From contig NW_017803998.1 of the NCBI RefSeq assembly GCF_001625305.1, forward strand, positions 1,282,343 to 1,346,342: 64,000 nucleotides of DNA. The letters run 5' to 3'. The notes below the pieces were generated by a model, which saw only the letters and a list, made by a program, of their open reading frames with translations, did no database searches and was not told where the DNA came from. The DNA is from Branchiostoma belcheri. Taxonomy: Eukaryota; Chordata; Leptocardii; Amphioxiformes; Branchiostomatidae. The translations under genes were made by a program, and so were the position numbers. This document shows positions 37,101-49,100 of this stretch, one piece after another (position 1 is the first letter of the stretch; each line of letters starts with the position of its first letter).

Positions 37101-40100
37101 TCTCTTCTTATTTACTGCAGAATTTGACGCCCTTTTTGCGCTAATGCCTACCCAGGGACACTGTAAAATATGAGGGTCAAAACAAAACAAAGACCCTCCT
37201 ATGCCGTGTTTAAACCATTTGAACAAAACGTTCCCTTTTACAGTGTTAAATTTAACTCCCAAAGAACACACTGATCATGCCATAAGGTCATTTTGTGTTG
37301 TAAAAAACCATGGTGGTCCATATTAGAAATGCATACCCCACATAATAAAGGTCTTCTTTCATTGTTTAAAACTTCACCTCGTACCGCGGTGGCCCGACCC
37401 TTCGACCAACAGCACCAAAAATGGATGATGGGTAAATTGCATGTGTCGATCGTGGTTTATGGTAAAGTCTTTTTCTTTGAAGCCCTTTTCATCAATAAGA
37501 TATCCTGATATAGTTTCCATTTACTGTAAAACGAAGCTACTAGTTAATATGCTTATTCTCTGGTGTCAAAAAGTAAATATACAAGAAGCACTCAAACAGA
37601 ACCGAAAAAGAGCGAATTTGTATCCAAAGAACACTTAGCTCGTAGAGCGAATATCTCCTAAACCTATACCCTTCTCTAGACAGTACAATAGAAAAAAACA
37701 GGTGTGCTTGTAGGTGGTAACAAACAGAATCACTGACATGTGAGTAAGAGGACTACTATGTGGACGAACCACCTCATTACTCGGAGGCAAATAGACCATC
37801 AAAGCACGAAGAAATCAGCCATTGTTTGACCTTTAAAGGGGGGCGTTCCCTCTGAAAAAACTTTGCTCCAAACAAGCTTTTCTGTAGAATAAGGAACAGA
37901 GACTGACAGTAGACAATGCTAGTTTATCTATTTCTCTCTATAATGTTTGTGCAAGGTAGATTGTTTCAATGATAAGTGAACTAACGTAACCTCTCATACA
38001 CAAAGACCACCGTAGTGTTCTTGAGGCTTTCTCTAGAATATCTTGAACACCTGGATTTCTGAAAGTGTGCATGTTTCAGGGATCAAGGAAGCTGCAGCAT
38101 TAGTAGATCTCTTAAAATTCACTTTTTGTTTAAGATGTCTGTCTTAGGGTAGGTACCGGGTAGAAGTATGAGCGTTGGCAATGCATGTTGGCCTGTTACA
38201 TTTCGTACGATGGTCGTGGGGCAAACGGAGGACATTCGTGGGACAGTCGTGAATGTATCGTACGGCATTCAGCTGTCTTGTTACCAAAAAGGCTGCTTAG
38301 ATGTATCCTTGTCGGTGGCTGGTTCTGCCACAACCTGCTTGGAAACCCTACGACATCATCAAAATCGTACGACAATCGTGCGACAGACGTGAGATAAAAG
38401 CAAAGATGTCATAGAGAACGTTAAGGAAACACTAAACTTTCCACCCATCCACACATTCTGTGTTGTTGGAGTTAGATTGAAAGTACACTGTATGTTTATC
38501 TTCTTACCCAGGGTTTATAATTGAGGCTGCACGGTTGGCTGGCAAAAGGTTAAGCCCAGAAAAGTCAAAGGGCAGCTAATCATCTTGACAAACCGGTTTA
38601 CTGACAGGGTGTTTAAAAAGACATGCTGTTTGGCTAATGGTATGAGAAGGGGGTGGGGGAAGCTTTGTCAAAACAGAAGTACTTAAAAAAACAAATTTTG
38701 ATGAAGCTAGTCACGAACAAGTTTGCGTAAAGCTGTTAGATATGCATTGCACACTTCTTTTTTTTCGTATTCGGAAGTAAAATTTGAACCATTTTGGACA
38801 AAACCTCTGTAAATAAAATATCTAGAACAAGCTTGTTAAAGAAAGTAAACAACGAAGAGTATCAGAACGATACTTTTTGCAAAGCTTGGCTTTTTAAAAA
38901 TTATCAGTCGTCTATGAAAGTTTTGAACCTAAACAAAACATCTAGACAATATATAGTAAGTCATACTAATATAATTGGCAAACCTTCTGTCTAAATGTAC
39001 TAAAGAGCTAGACATAATCAAGATTAATTCTTAATTAATAAGAATCAATTGAACTGAGACATGTTATGCTTATACAGTCAAACCTATACGCATAAGGACC
39101 ACCTGGACATTTTTGGTGGTCCCTTAGATTATTTGCCCATTGACCCCAACATTAAGAATCCTGTCTATAATGTACACACGTACAAAAACTACCTGTTAAA
39201 GGTGAAGGCGTTTCGCACAGTACCCCAAAGAGCGAAGACCGGAGACGCATCCGACTCAGACTTCCTACTCCCGTCTAGTCTTAGATCTTCTTCCCATTCG
39301 TCCAGCATGTCCTATCATTCCTTCAAGACGTCTTTCAGACTGTCCAAGAAGGCCTTGTGGGCTAGAAGGGTCTCTGCATTTTTCCCGAGTGGGCTAACAG
39401 AGTTCCTGCCGCATTTTTGTCACGCTTGAATTGTATCCATTGGTATGGCAGCCCTAGGACACAACTTGTACATTGTGTGCATCGTAAAGTAGAATTTAGT
39501 CAACGGTCACATGAATAATAAACTTGAAAGCTTGGAGATTTTGTAATTTTTTCGTCGCTGCAGAAGTAGAAGTAGAAGGGGCACGAATTGCGAAGAGAGT
39601 TGACGACAACAATAGTTGTAATGTAATTATATGGGAACGCCCATAATTGCCACGTGCAGACCGTTCAACCTTGAAAAATAGAACGCCGCCATGTTGGAAA
39701 CCTTGGAAAAAGTATGCCGCCATTTGATTAGAATCTAGAATACTTTAGAAGAGAATGCCGCAATGTTAAACACATATTTTGTAACCCATACCGAAGGCAT
39801 GACCTAAGACGATAGATACAATCATCAAAGCAATCTAAAAACGATGGCGGGTGAAATCTTATTCTAGACATTCTTCTTGTGTGTGTCTGTGTTTTTTGTG
39901 TCCGTGTGTACCTGTGTCTGTGTGCATGTCTGCGTGTGTGTTTTTCTGTTTCTGTGCGTGTATCCACGTGTGTGTGTGTGTGTGTGTGTGCATGAGTGTG
40001 TCTGCATGTGTTTTTTGTGCACGTGTGTGTACCTATATGTGTCTCCATTTGTATCTCCGTGTGTGTGTGTTTACCTGTGTTTGTGTTCGTCTCTCTCTCT

Positions 40101-43100
40101 CTCTCTGTGCTTCTCTGTGTGTCCGTGTATCTACCTGCGTCTATGTGTATGTCTGTCTTTCTCTCTCTCTCTGTATGTGTGAGTGTTTCACTATAAAAAA
40201 ATCAGAAGATTAAAGCTTTTTTTCTAGATCTGAGTTGTTCTGCTCAAAATTATGTAGCAAGAGAAGCACCCTAAACTCTACCCTCGCCCAGTCTTTGATG
40301 TTCAGCTGAGATCCACTCCACTGGTTGACATACCCCAATTCCCAGTCTAAGCTTTACTCAGTCACCCGTATGTTTACACTACAAACATAGACGGTCTTAC
40401 AATGTAGATGGGTCACATACAATGGGGTCCCCCTCTCTGTTTAACATACTAGTACCATTCGCATCTGGTCTTGCTATGCACGGCGACCAAAACAACTTTT
40501 AACGACGCCGTTACAATGGTAGCAGGACGTCGTACAATTTTGAAGTCGTAGTATTTTCAACAAGGCAAAGGGAGGGTGGGCCATGGTTCGGGATTTGTTG
40601 GCTGTTGGTTGGGAGTAGGTCGGCGGTGGTCGGGGCGTGGATGGCAGCCAAATTTGACTCAAAGTTAAGTTTGATTCGTATCGAAAGGTGGGTGTGGTCT
40701 CAATCTGTTCAGACTGCTCCAGAACTTTCGCCAACCTTGGTTGGTTGGTTGGTGTCCGGGGGAAGGTTCTGATTGTGTGACATGGGCTTAAGTAGAACGC
40801 GGGTCTAATTGAAAATCGAGTCATGCAAAGCTTCGCGATTATCAACGGATAAACAAACCTTTATACCAAGCCGTTTAGTCGATTTATGTTAACCCTTAGT
40901 ATACTGAGCCTATTATATCTAAACCACTTTCCGAGATAATCTATTAAATGATGCAGCAGTTTGTCTTCTACATTCTTCAAAGCATTTTACAGATTTAAAG
41001 ACACTGATCAAAGAGACACTGTGTGGGATCTAAATCTTTTAAGATTGCTGAAGACTGCGAAAGGATTTCTTAAGTGTTAGCTTAAGTCTAGCTTAAGTCT
41101 TGTGTCTTAAAGTCGGCAGTTTCACATAAGACAAGCCCTGATAGGATCTTGGTGTACTGTAGTTTGAAACAAAACCTGCCCTATATTTTTGCCTTCACTG
41201 GTAAGAAGACATCTTTAGTTCTAATGGACCACTTGGTTCCGAGTCAGATAAGTGAAGAGGACACATGCGGGAAGAAACAGATCAACCAAAAAGGAAGATG
41301 CCGCTTGGGTGTCCTTACGAGTCCCCAAAGACCTCAGAGATGGTATCTTGTTAATGATATTTCTTAGCCAATTACTTACAATTGTGGTTTCTTTGTGTGT
41401 TTATTTTTCCATTTGAAACTTGTTAAAGATAAAAAGTTTCGACCACCACTACGATCTTAAAAACAGATAAGATTAATTGACAGAAAGTAATAGATTTCAC
41501 GATTGATAACATGCTGATAAGCCATATATTGATGGCATGAGTTCTATTTTTTTAAAACTTTTGCGATCACTATTTTAAGTTTTAAAAATTGTGTTTTAAG
41601 TTCATTTTCTCTACGATTTTTTTGTGTTGTAAGTCATAGAATTTTCAAGCACATTGTGATAGTACCAAACGTTGACATCCCAAGACAACTTTCTTCGTAA
41701 CAAGACAGCTTAAATTTGCAGGACACTTTCACGACTATTCCACGATTGCATTCGTACGACGATCGTACAACTTGTGGGACCGACCCCTTTGAGACAACGA
41801 CAAAGAGAATCCAGCGGAAGAGCAGTAGAAAAGAACCTTCGTGACACAATATTACATCTGACACTAAGGCTTAGCAGCCTATCGCACCGAAATATACAGA
41901 CTTGGCGAGAGATTTAGCCCAATAGAAAGGAACCATACAACTTATCATACACACTCTACAAAAGACGGGGTACACATATCCGGGCCGGCATTGTTAAAAC
42001 TAAGGCACAAAAACTAGGTGAACTATCACTCCTTAGAAAACCGAGTCACGAAATTACAAAAACGGGGTTGGCTGAGGACATCCTCTACCCTTTTCTATAA
42101 GACAGTTCCAGGAACTTGCACACAAAAGAGGTAAATCTTTAAGTCGGTAGAATTGCGCTAACCTATATTTGCCGTAATCTGGGGCTAGAGCGAAACACGG
42201 ATGCGCAATTTTGTTTATTCGGTACAAGCACTGACTATTCATGAAAACTAGGGGGCGTGAGACTGAACAGATTCTAAGTGAATGTTCCCATGTCAGTGAA
42301 GAGGATGCTTTATTTTGACAGTAGTTGATGGATAAAGGCATTTGACACAGTTTATGGGTCATCTAAAGAATAAGCCCGCCCTTCCCAACCACGCCCCCTT
42401 ACCTATTATATTTCAACTCCTAGTATTGTTACATGTTGTATTTTGAATATGATAACATCTGTTTGTACTGGGTTCTAGGAATTAACTAAGAAAGGAAATT
42501 GTTTACACCGGGAAGGACCACTAGTCTTTTGTGTGTTGGGATCTTTAACGTGCTTGAGGTGTGACTCTCCTGAAACATGGGACCTCCAGCTTAACGTACC
42601 ATCCTAGAGAATATCTGTATCTGTATCTGTATAGCCGGTATAACCGCCTTTCGGCGTAACACACCAGCTTCGCAGGCACGCGGCGCGGCGGCAGCTGGCT
42701 ATATTACACCGATCGACTTGTTACACCTAACCCTTGAACTTCTAGCTCTAGACATTGTTTAAAGCTATCTATTGACAGTGCCCCTACTGTACTTGGTGAC
42801 AGTGAGTTCCACTCTGCGATAGTTCTAGGAAAGAATGAATTCTTGAACACCTCAATCCTTGGTTGATAACTCTGGTACTTGAATGCGTGGCTATTTCTTG
42901 TTCTCTTCTGGGCTGGTATTAGGTACTTAGTAGTTGGGACATCCACCTGTTTATTAGTCATTTTGTACATCATGCATAGTCTAGACATCTTTCTTCTGTC
43001 TTCAAGTGAGGTCCACTGTAGGTTTCTTTTCATTTCCGTGACACTAGCACCTCTTACATAGTTGTTCATACAGAATCTTGCAGCTTGATTCTGTACCCTT

Positions 43101-46100
43101 TCCAATTTGTCTTTGTCTTTCTTTGTATATGGATCCCATACTGTCGCAGCGTATTCTAGGTTCGGTCTTACAAGTGACGTGTATGCAAGTGATTTTACTC
43201 TCGTTGGACATGCCCACAGATTACGTTTAATCACTCCCAATGTCTGTTTCGCCTTAGTTGTGATATTATTAACATGTGCACCCCACTTCAGTCCGCTTGT
43301 CAGCGTGACGCCCAGATACGGATGGATTTTTGTGGTTGCTAAAGCCTGACCACAAAACTGGTAGCTAGTTGCATGTGGTGTTCGTTTGTTTGTTATGTGC
43401 ATAATGTAGCATTTTTCGGGATTAAACTGCATGAGCCATTTGCTTTGCCATTCTTCCAGGGTGTTCAGGTCTTTTTGGAGAAGTTGTGAGTCGGTCTGTG
43501 TAGAAAGCTCTACATACAATAGACAGTCATCGGCAAATAACCTCACATTTGAGTCAAGCTGATCTGGTAGGTCATTTATATACAAGAGAAAGAGCAATGG
43601 CCCCAGGACGGTTCCTTGAGGGACCCCAGACGCTACTTTAACTGGAGCCGACGCCTTCCCTTCAACCACTACTGTTTGCTCCCTGTTGGTCAGGAAAGCC
43701 TTTAACCAATTCAGCGTAGGGCCTTGGATTCCATAATACTCCAGTTTTGAGATGAGCCTGCCATGGGGGACTTTATCAAAGGCTTTAGTGAAATCAAGTA
43801 TTGCTAAATCTACCTGCCGTTTACTGTTTACGTGTAGTTGGTACTGATATTTGTTGTTAGTCTTTGGTACGTACTGTATATTTTTGTGGCATTTGTATGA
43901 TTTGAGCATGTCGTCGACGCGTCCGACCGCCGTTTGGTAAACAAATTTACATATGTATTCAGAACCTAGCCGGGCTAATTATATTAGGCAAGCACATCTG
44001 TAGTAATCTTGTACGGTAATCCCGCTAAGGAATAACAGGAGCGGTGACAGCTCTAGGGTCCCGCTAAGGAATAACAGGAGCGGTGACAGCTCTAGGGTCC
44101 CGCTAAGGAATTCCGGAATAACAGTAGCGGTGACAGAGGGTCCCGCTAAGGAATAACAGGAGCGGAGCGGAATATATGTAACTGAAGCTGTGTACTCATT
44201 TCTACTACTTGAGTCCAGGTGCAAAGTGCCTTTTCCAAAGTGCACAGCATTGGGGACTGTTAGAGATTCAGAACCTTTAGATTCTATACGTTAACAACCC
44301 TATCAAATTTGTAGTGGTGACCTCAAAATGTGAGGTAAGGCCTTTGCCACTTGACTATCGTGGCACTTTAATAAGCCCACACCTGCTTCTTTTGAAAACT
44401 CACAACAGGAAGGAAACGCAGTGCCTGGAAGTAATGCGTCTCAGTGTAATCTTACAGCCATGAAGGCTTTGCAGTTGAAGATGGAAAAAGTCGTTATGGG
44501 TGGGTTATTGTGGTAATGACATGCCCCTCCTCTGTAAAGAATGTCATTCTTCTTACACGTGGCATTTGTAATGCATTGTAGCTAGCTACAGCGCACTCAT
44601 TTCAACAAGTATACAGTAGTTTTGCCTGTGATACTATAATATGACTGTGTTAGTATTCTAATTAACTACACATCAATTTTCGGTGAGAAATTCAGTCTTT
44701 TTAATAAATGGCATTTCTGATGCATAAGGTATGTGAGACATTCAGCCAAATTGGTGGGACAGACGTAATAGCCGATGTTACATCACTGAAACTCTGCAGT
44801 TGACTTTTATTATTTCTGGGTGTGTTGGTATTCTAAGTGGACTTCTCCTAGTCAATAAATAATGCTAGTCCGCTTTTAGTTAGATATTCAAATTATAGAC
44901 CATTCAGTCTAAGTATAATGCAATAACACCTTAAGTTATCCGGGGTTTATAAGTGACTTAGATACTTGGGTGGGTTGGTATTCCAATATGACGTCCATCC
45001 CCAAGAATGAATGCTAATCTTCTTTTACAAATGTCTAAAATTATAGGGGCGTAATCGCTTAGGTATTTGCACTTGACGTTGGTAATTTAAGGGTGTGTTG
45101 GCATTCTTTTAAAAGTCCTTCCTCAAAACGGAATGCTCTTTTACAAATATATTCTGCATTAAAATTCTGCGTGCATTAGTTGTACGCTTGTCGTACGTTT
45201 GTCGTACGATCGCAAATTACAAAATTCAGCTGTCACATCTAAATCGTACGACGGTCTACAGCGAGCGTAACCGCGCAGTGTGGAGTTGTACGTGTTCAAG
45301 AAGACCAGACATGTAGAAAACCGCTGACTAGTTTTGCTGATTGATAGCCTGTATGACGGGCGCCACGCTGTGTGTTGTGATAGGCCGGGCGGGAAGTGGT
45401 TGATCCGGTCGGGCGCTGAGCGGCATGCGCGGACACGCCTGGTCTGACCCCGCCGGTATTCAAAGAGCAGAACCCCGGGAATTCTACAGAGGCGTTTAAC
45501 TGTGAAATTCGAGGGCTTACAGGGGGCAGGGCCGAGCTAGGTTGTTGTTTTCGCTGCTCGCAATCGCTTCTGACAAAAGCTGTAACGCCTCCCAAAAAGT
45601 TCAACCTATGTACGACTGACCATTACGACCAGATGACAATGTTTAGAAAGCATTGCAGCGGTCATATTTGTCGTAGATGGTCGTACGATTTTGATATTGT
45701 AGGGTTTTCAAGTTTGCTGGGACGAAATCAACCACCTACAACGATCAACGACAGACTTTTCCATAACAAGATCTTGCAAGACACATGCACGACTATCCTG
45801 ACAGTGCATTTTGTTTTCAATCGTACGACGATCATACGACGAACTACGACAAATTAAAATTTAAATACAACATTTAAAGACTGTTCACAAGGATGATTCT
45901 CCTCATTCTTTTTGAAGCAATGCATTAGATTAAAAGTTACCACAGCCACAACAAAAACATGCCAATTCTGTTGCTGTTCTTTTCAATGGCCCGAAACATT
46001 TCTACAAATCCGCCATCTTGGATTTAAAGAGGGTCTGTCTTGTGGAGCAACTTTAGAGTTTTAAAGATGGCGCGAGGCCCATTGCTGAGGAATGTCTACT

Positions 46101-49100
46101 TGGTGTGCAGCCAAGCAGAAACACAGCAGTATTTCAAAACCCCTCATTTGGTTGTATAGCTTTAATACATTCTCAATGGTCACTATCTTGTTCAATGGCT
46201 CCTGATGTTGATCCTATTATCCTAACACAAAATTATGTCGGATCTGTTGAACGATTCTTCAAAAGAAAACAAAAAGGTTACCTCGTAAATATACAGATGT
46301 AATGTGAAGCAGTCAAATGGAATAGCTAGCAGCAGAAATTCTCCTCGTGTCTGCTATAAAGACATCCATTTCCTGTACGAATTGCTTTAAAACTACAAGA
46401 CAATGGTTGAAGTGTCAACTGGCCATTTGAAGCATTTTGTAGCTATCTATTGCCTTATCACTAGTGTCGTATGTGACACGCCCCTTGTAAGTTGTCAGTA
46501 CTAAATAGATTGCAAGTACAAGAAAACCTAATAATAACACTTTGTCTAAGCACAAGGACAACCTATTTTTCGTTTGAGAATTATCAAAACTGTACCGTCT
46601 TTAACCAAGGCAACAGACTTATACCGAACAATACACCGAATGACATAGGTCACATCAGTATGCAAGAAGGGCATCGTCATTTTTTCTGGGTCAACACTCC
46701 TAAGACAAGAAATATTCATGGAGCTCGCTGTAAATTTGGATAACGGTGCTCGGAGAACGTTTTGAATACTGTTTTTAGCGCAGGAAAGTTGTGTTTGCAT
46801 TCTGCGGCTGCATTTGTCCTGGCTGGGCGGGTGTACTCACCAGAAGGGTATGCCGCAGACGCGCCACGCCCCCTTTTGACAAGTCGCTACAGTTTGGTCA
46901 TGTCAACCCTTGTCTACATTTGTACTGACATCTACTTCATCACCGAAGTGTGATGCATCACAGTTGACACAATTTCATACTTTTCAACATGATATTTCAG
47001 TCGTATAAAAGTACGATCACACAGTTTTTAAGTAAGAACACAACGTTAGTGAAGAATATGTTGTAAAAGAATAGTCTACCGTATTCCAAAACATTTTAAT
47101 GTTAACTACAAATCTTAAAAATCATAACAGCTAGACTTAATATATTAGAATACTGCAAACACTGACTCTACACCCTCTTTTCGGCGATTTCACGTTAGTA
47201 AATATGACTTATCTACAAGCACAGCAATACAAGCACTAATATTTCATATATAGAGACAATACTGTCCTTTCATTCTGTCTTGTCAACTGTGTGTATAACG
47301 TAACTAGCAAAAAAGTCATATTTTTTGATACTGCAGCCTTTTGGCCACTACATAGTACATCGAAGTCCCACAAATGACCTTCAACAATGAATCAGTCTGC
47401 ATGTCATGTAGAACAGGTCATAATGACAGCTTTGTTTTGTTCGTATGCAAATGACGTCTGTAGTAATTTGGAAGGCAAAGATGGCTGACCTTTTGTAAAA
47501 GGGGTTCTACACCGTAACTTGTAACAACACAGAAGTCGGACTCACCAAAATGTTTGATAGCACAACTCCAGTCTTTGTCAATGAATGTCTGCTTCTGTTA
47601 TGTCATTTTCAAAGCGACAGTGGATCTATGTATTCCCTGACAATGATCGACTTCAGTTACACAATCAAAAATTGGGAAACGTCCAAATTCTATGTTTTTG
47701 GAAGCTATAGTTTTGTAACCCGTTTATAAATACTATAGGCTCACTTTACAAGACTTAGAAGAGGGTTGTGCTATAGCTATCCTGTGGATAAGACCTTGCC
47801 CGAAAAACAAGCACGTTTTAAAGAATTTAAGCACAAGTACCTGAAATTGCTTATTGAAAAGGTAAAATTGGGATTTTCTACTATTAACGAAATATCCGTG
47901 ATGGTACTAGAGGTAAGATTGTCATGTCTTAACGTAGATAATCTTTTGCACCTGTTTGTATATATACGTCTGTTTAGCACCCCTTGATCATTTGGGTTTT
48001 CTTGTCATTAGATGTCTATTCAGTGGCTATATTTTGTCAAGCAGTCAGTAGCTAGACTTTCTCTAGCATTCAGTGGCCAGACTTTCCCTTGCATTTCAGT
48101 TCATTGCTAGATTTTTTTAGCATTCAAAATGGGTAAGCTTTATCTAGCATTCAGTGACTAGATTTTGTCTACCACTCACACAAGCACTCTAAAAACTATT
48201 TCTTTACTGACCTGTTGTTGAGCTGGTTGATCTCCCCCTCGTAGTTGTCCACCTGGATGTCCAGACGGGACTTCTCGGTGGCCAGTGCCTCGAGCTGCTG
48301 CCGGAGAGCCTGCATCTCCCGCTCCCACATGTCCGGCAGCTCCGAGACCATCCCAGCTCCGCCGCCACCCGCTGACGACTGGAAAAAAAATTGTTTAAAT
48401 CGTCAGAATAATCTAGAATCGCTTCTTTGTCTACAGAATCAAACAGAATCTCTATTTTTCCTCAGAATTTTAGCCCTTAATTTTAACTCTTTCCCACAAG
48501 TCTGATATGATTCTAGCACCGGCTGACGACTGGAAAAAAATTGTTGAAATCGTCAGAATAATCTAGAATCTCTTTTTTGCATACAGAATTTCTATTTTTC
48601 CTCAGAATTTTAGCCCTTAACTTTAACCCTTTCCCTCAAGTCCGATATGATTCCAGCACCGGCAGACGACTGGAAACAATTTATTTAGGAAAATAGTTTT
48701 AATTCCAATTTTTTTTTCTACAGAATTCAACCAAATTTCTTATATTTTCCCAACAACTCTGCCATAGCTCCAGTATAAACGTTGAAATCAATCGTTCAGC
48801 ATTTCTGTCTATAGATTTAAAGAAATTTGTAATTTTACCCCAAAATTTTACCCCAAAATTCTGGCAACTTACATTACCCCCCCCCCCCAACACCCACAGA
48901 AAGCTGGTTATGTATAAGCCTTCTTATAAGCAAAAAATTGGTAGAATAGTCATTTTGGTCAAGGAAAAAATCGTTTCACAAATTTTTAGTGTAATAAATG
49001 GTGTAATATGATGTAATACATAGTATGATATAAAAGAACAAAAATGGCAGAAAGTCACTACATTTAGGCTTGTAGCTATATATTCAAAAGGTTAAAGTTA

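Larger units (their letters stand above)
34717..48211. other. 13.5 kb intron of gene 2
   Basis: Phase joins 48212 to 34716, so this is one intron. It holds the truncated LINE at 42.6-43.9 kb, the tRNA-like relic at 36.57 kb, CGTACGA-rich copies, family B at 40.6 kb, simple sequence at 39.9 kb and a minisatellite at 44.0 kb. I saw no IF exon in it. Regions 35.3-36.5, 36.7-38.1 and 46.0-48.2 kb show nothing recognisable. Confidence 0.6.

Noticed and set aside
39061-39429. 122-codon + frame, and minus-strand pieces such as NAETLLAHKAFLDSLKDVLK
   Set aside because: Stops break the minus reading, the + reading begins in a transposon-like end, and no family is recognised. Possibly a decayed mobile-element gene, but I cannot support it.
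39851-40213. Overlapping Cys/Val-rich frames of 66-120 codons
   Set aside because: Translation of GT-rich microsatellite.
45296-45604. 102-codon minus-strand frame in a GC-richer island
   Set aside because: Composition-driven, no recognised domain, and it overlaps no splice-compatible exon of gene 2.
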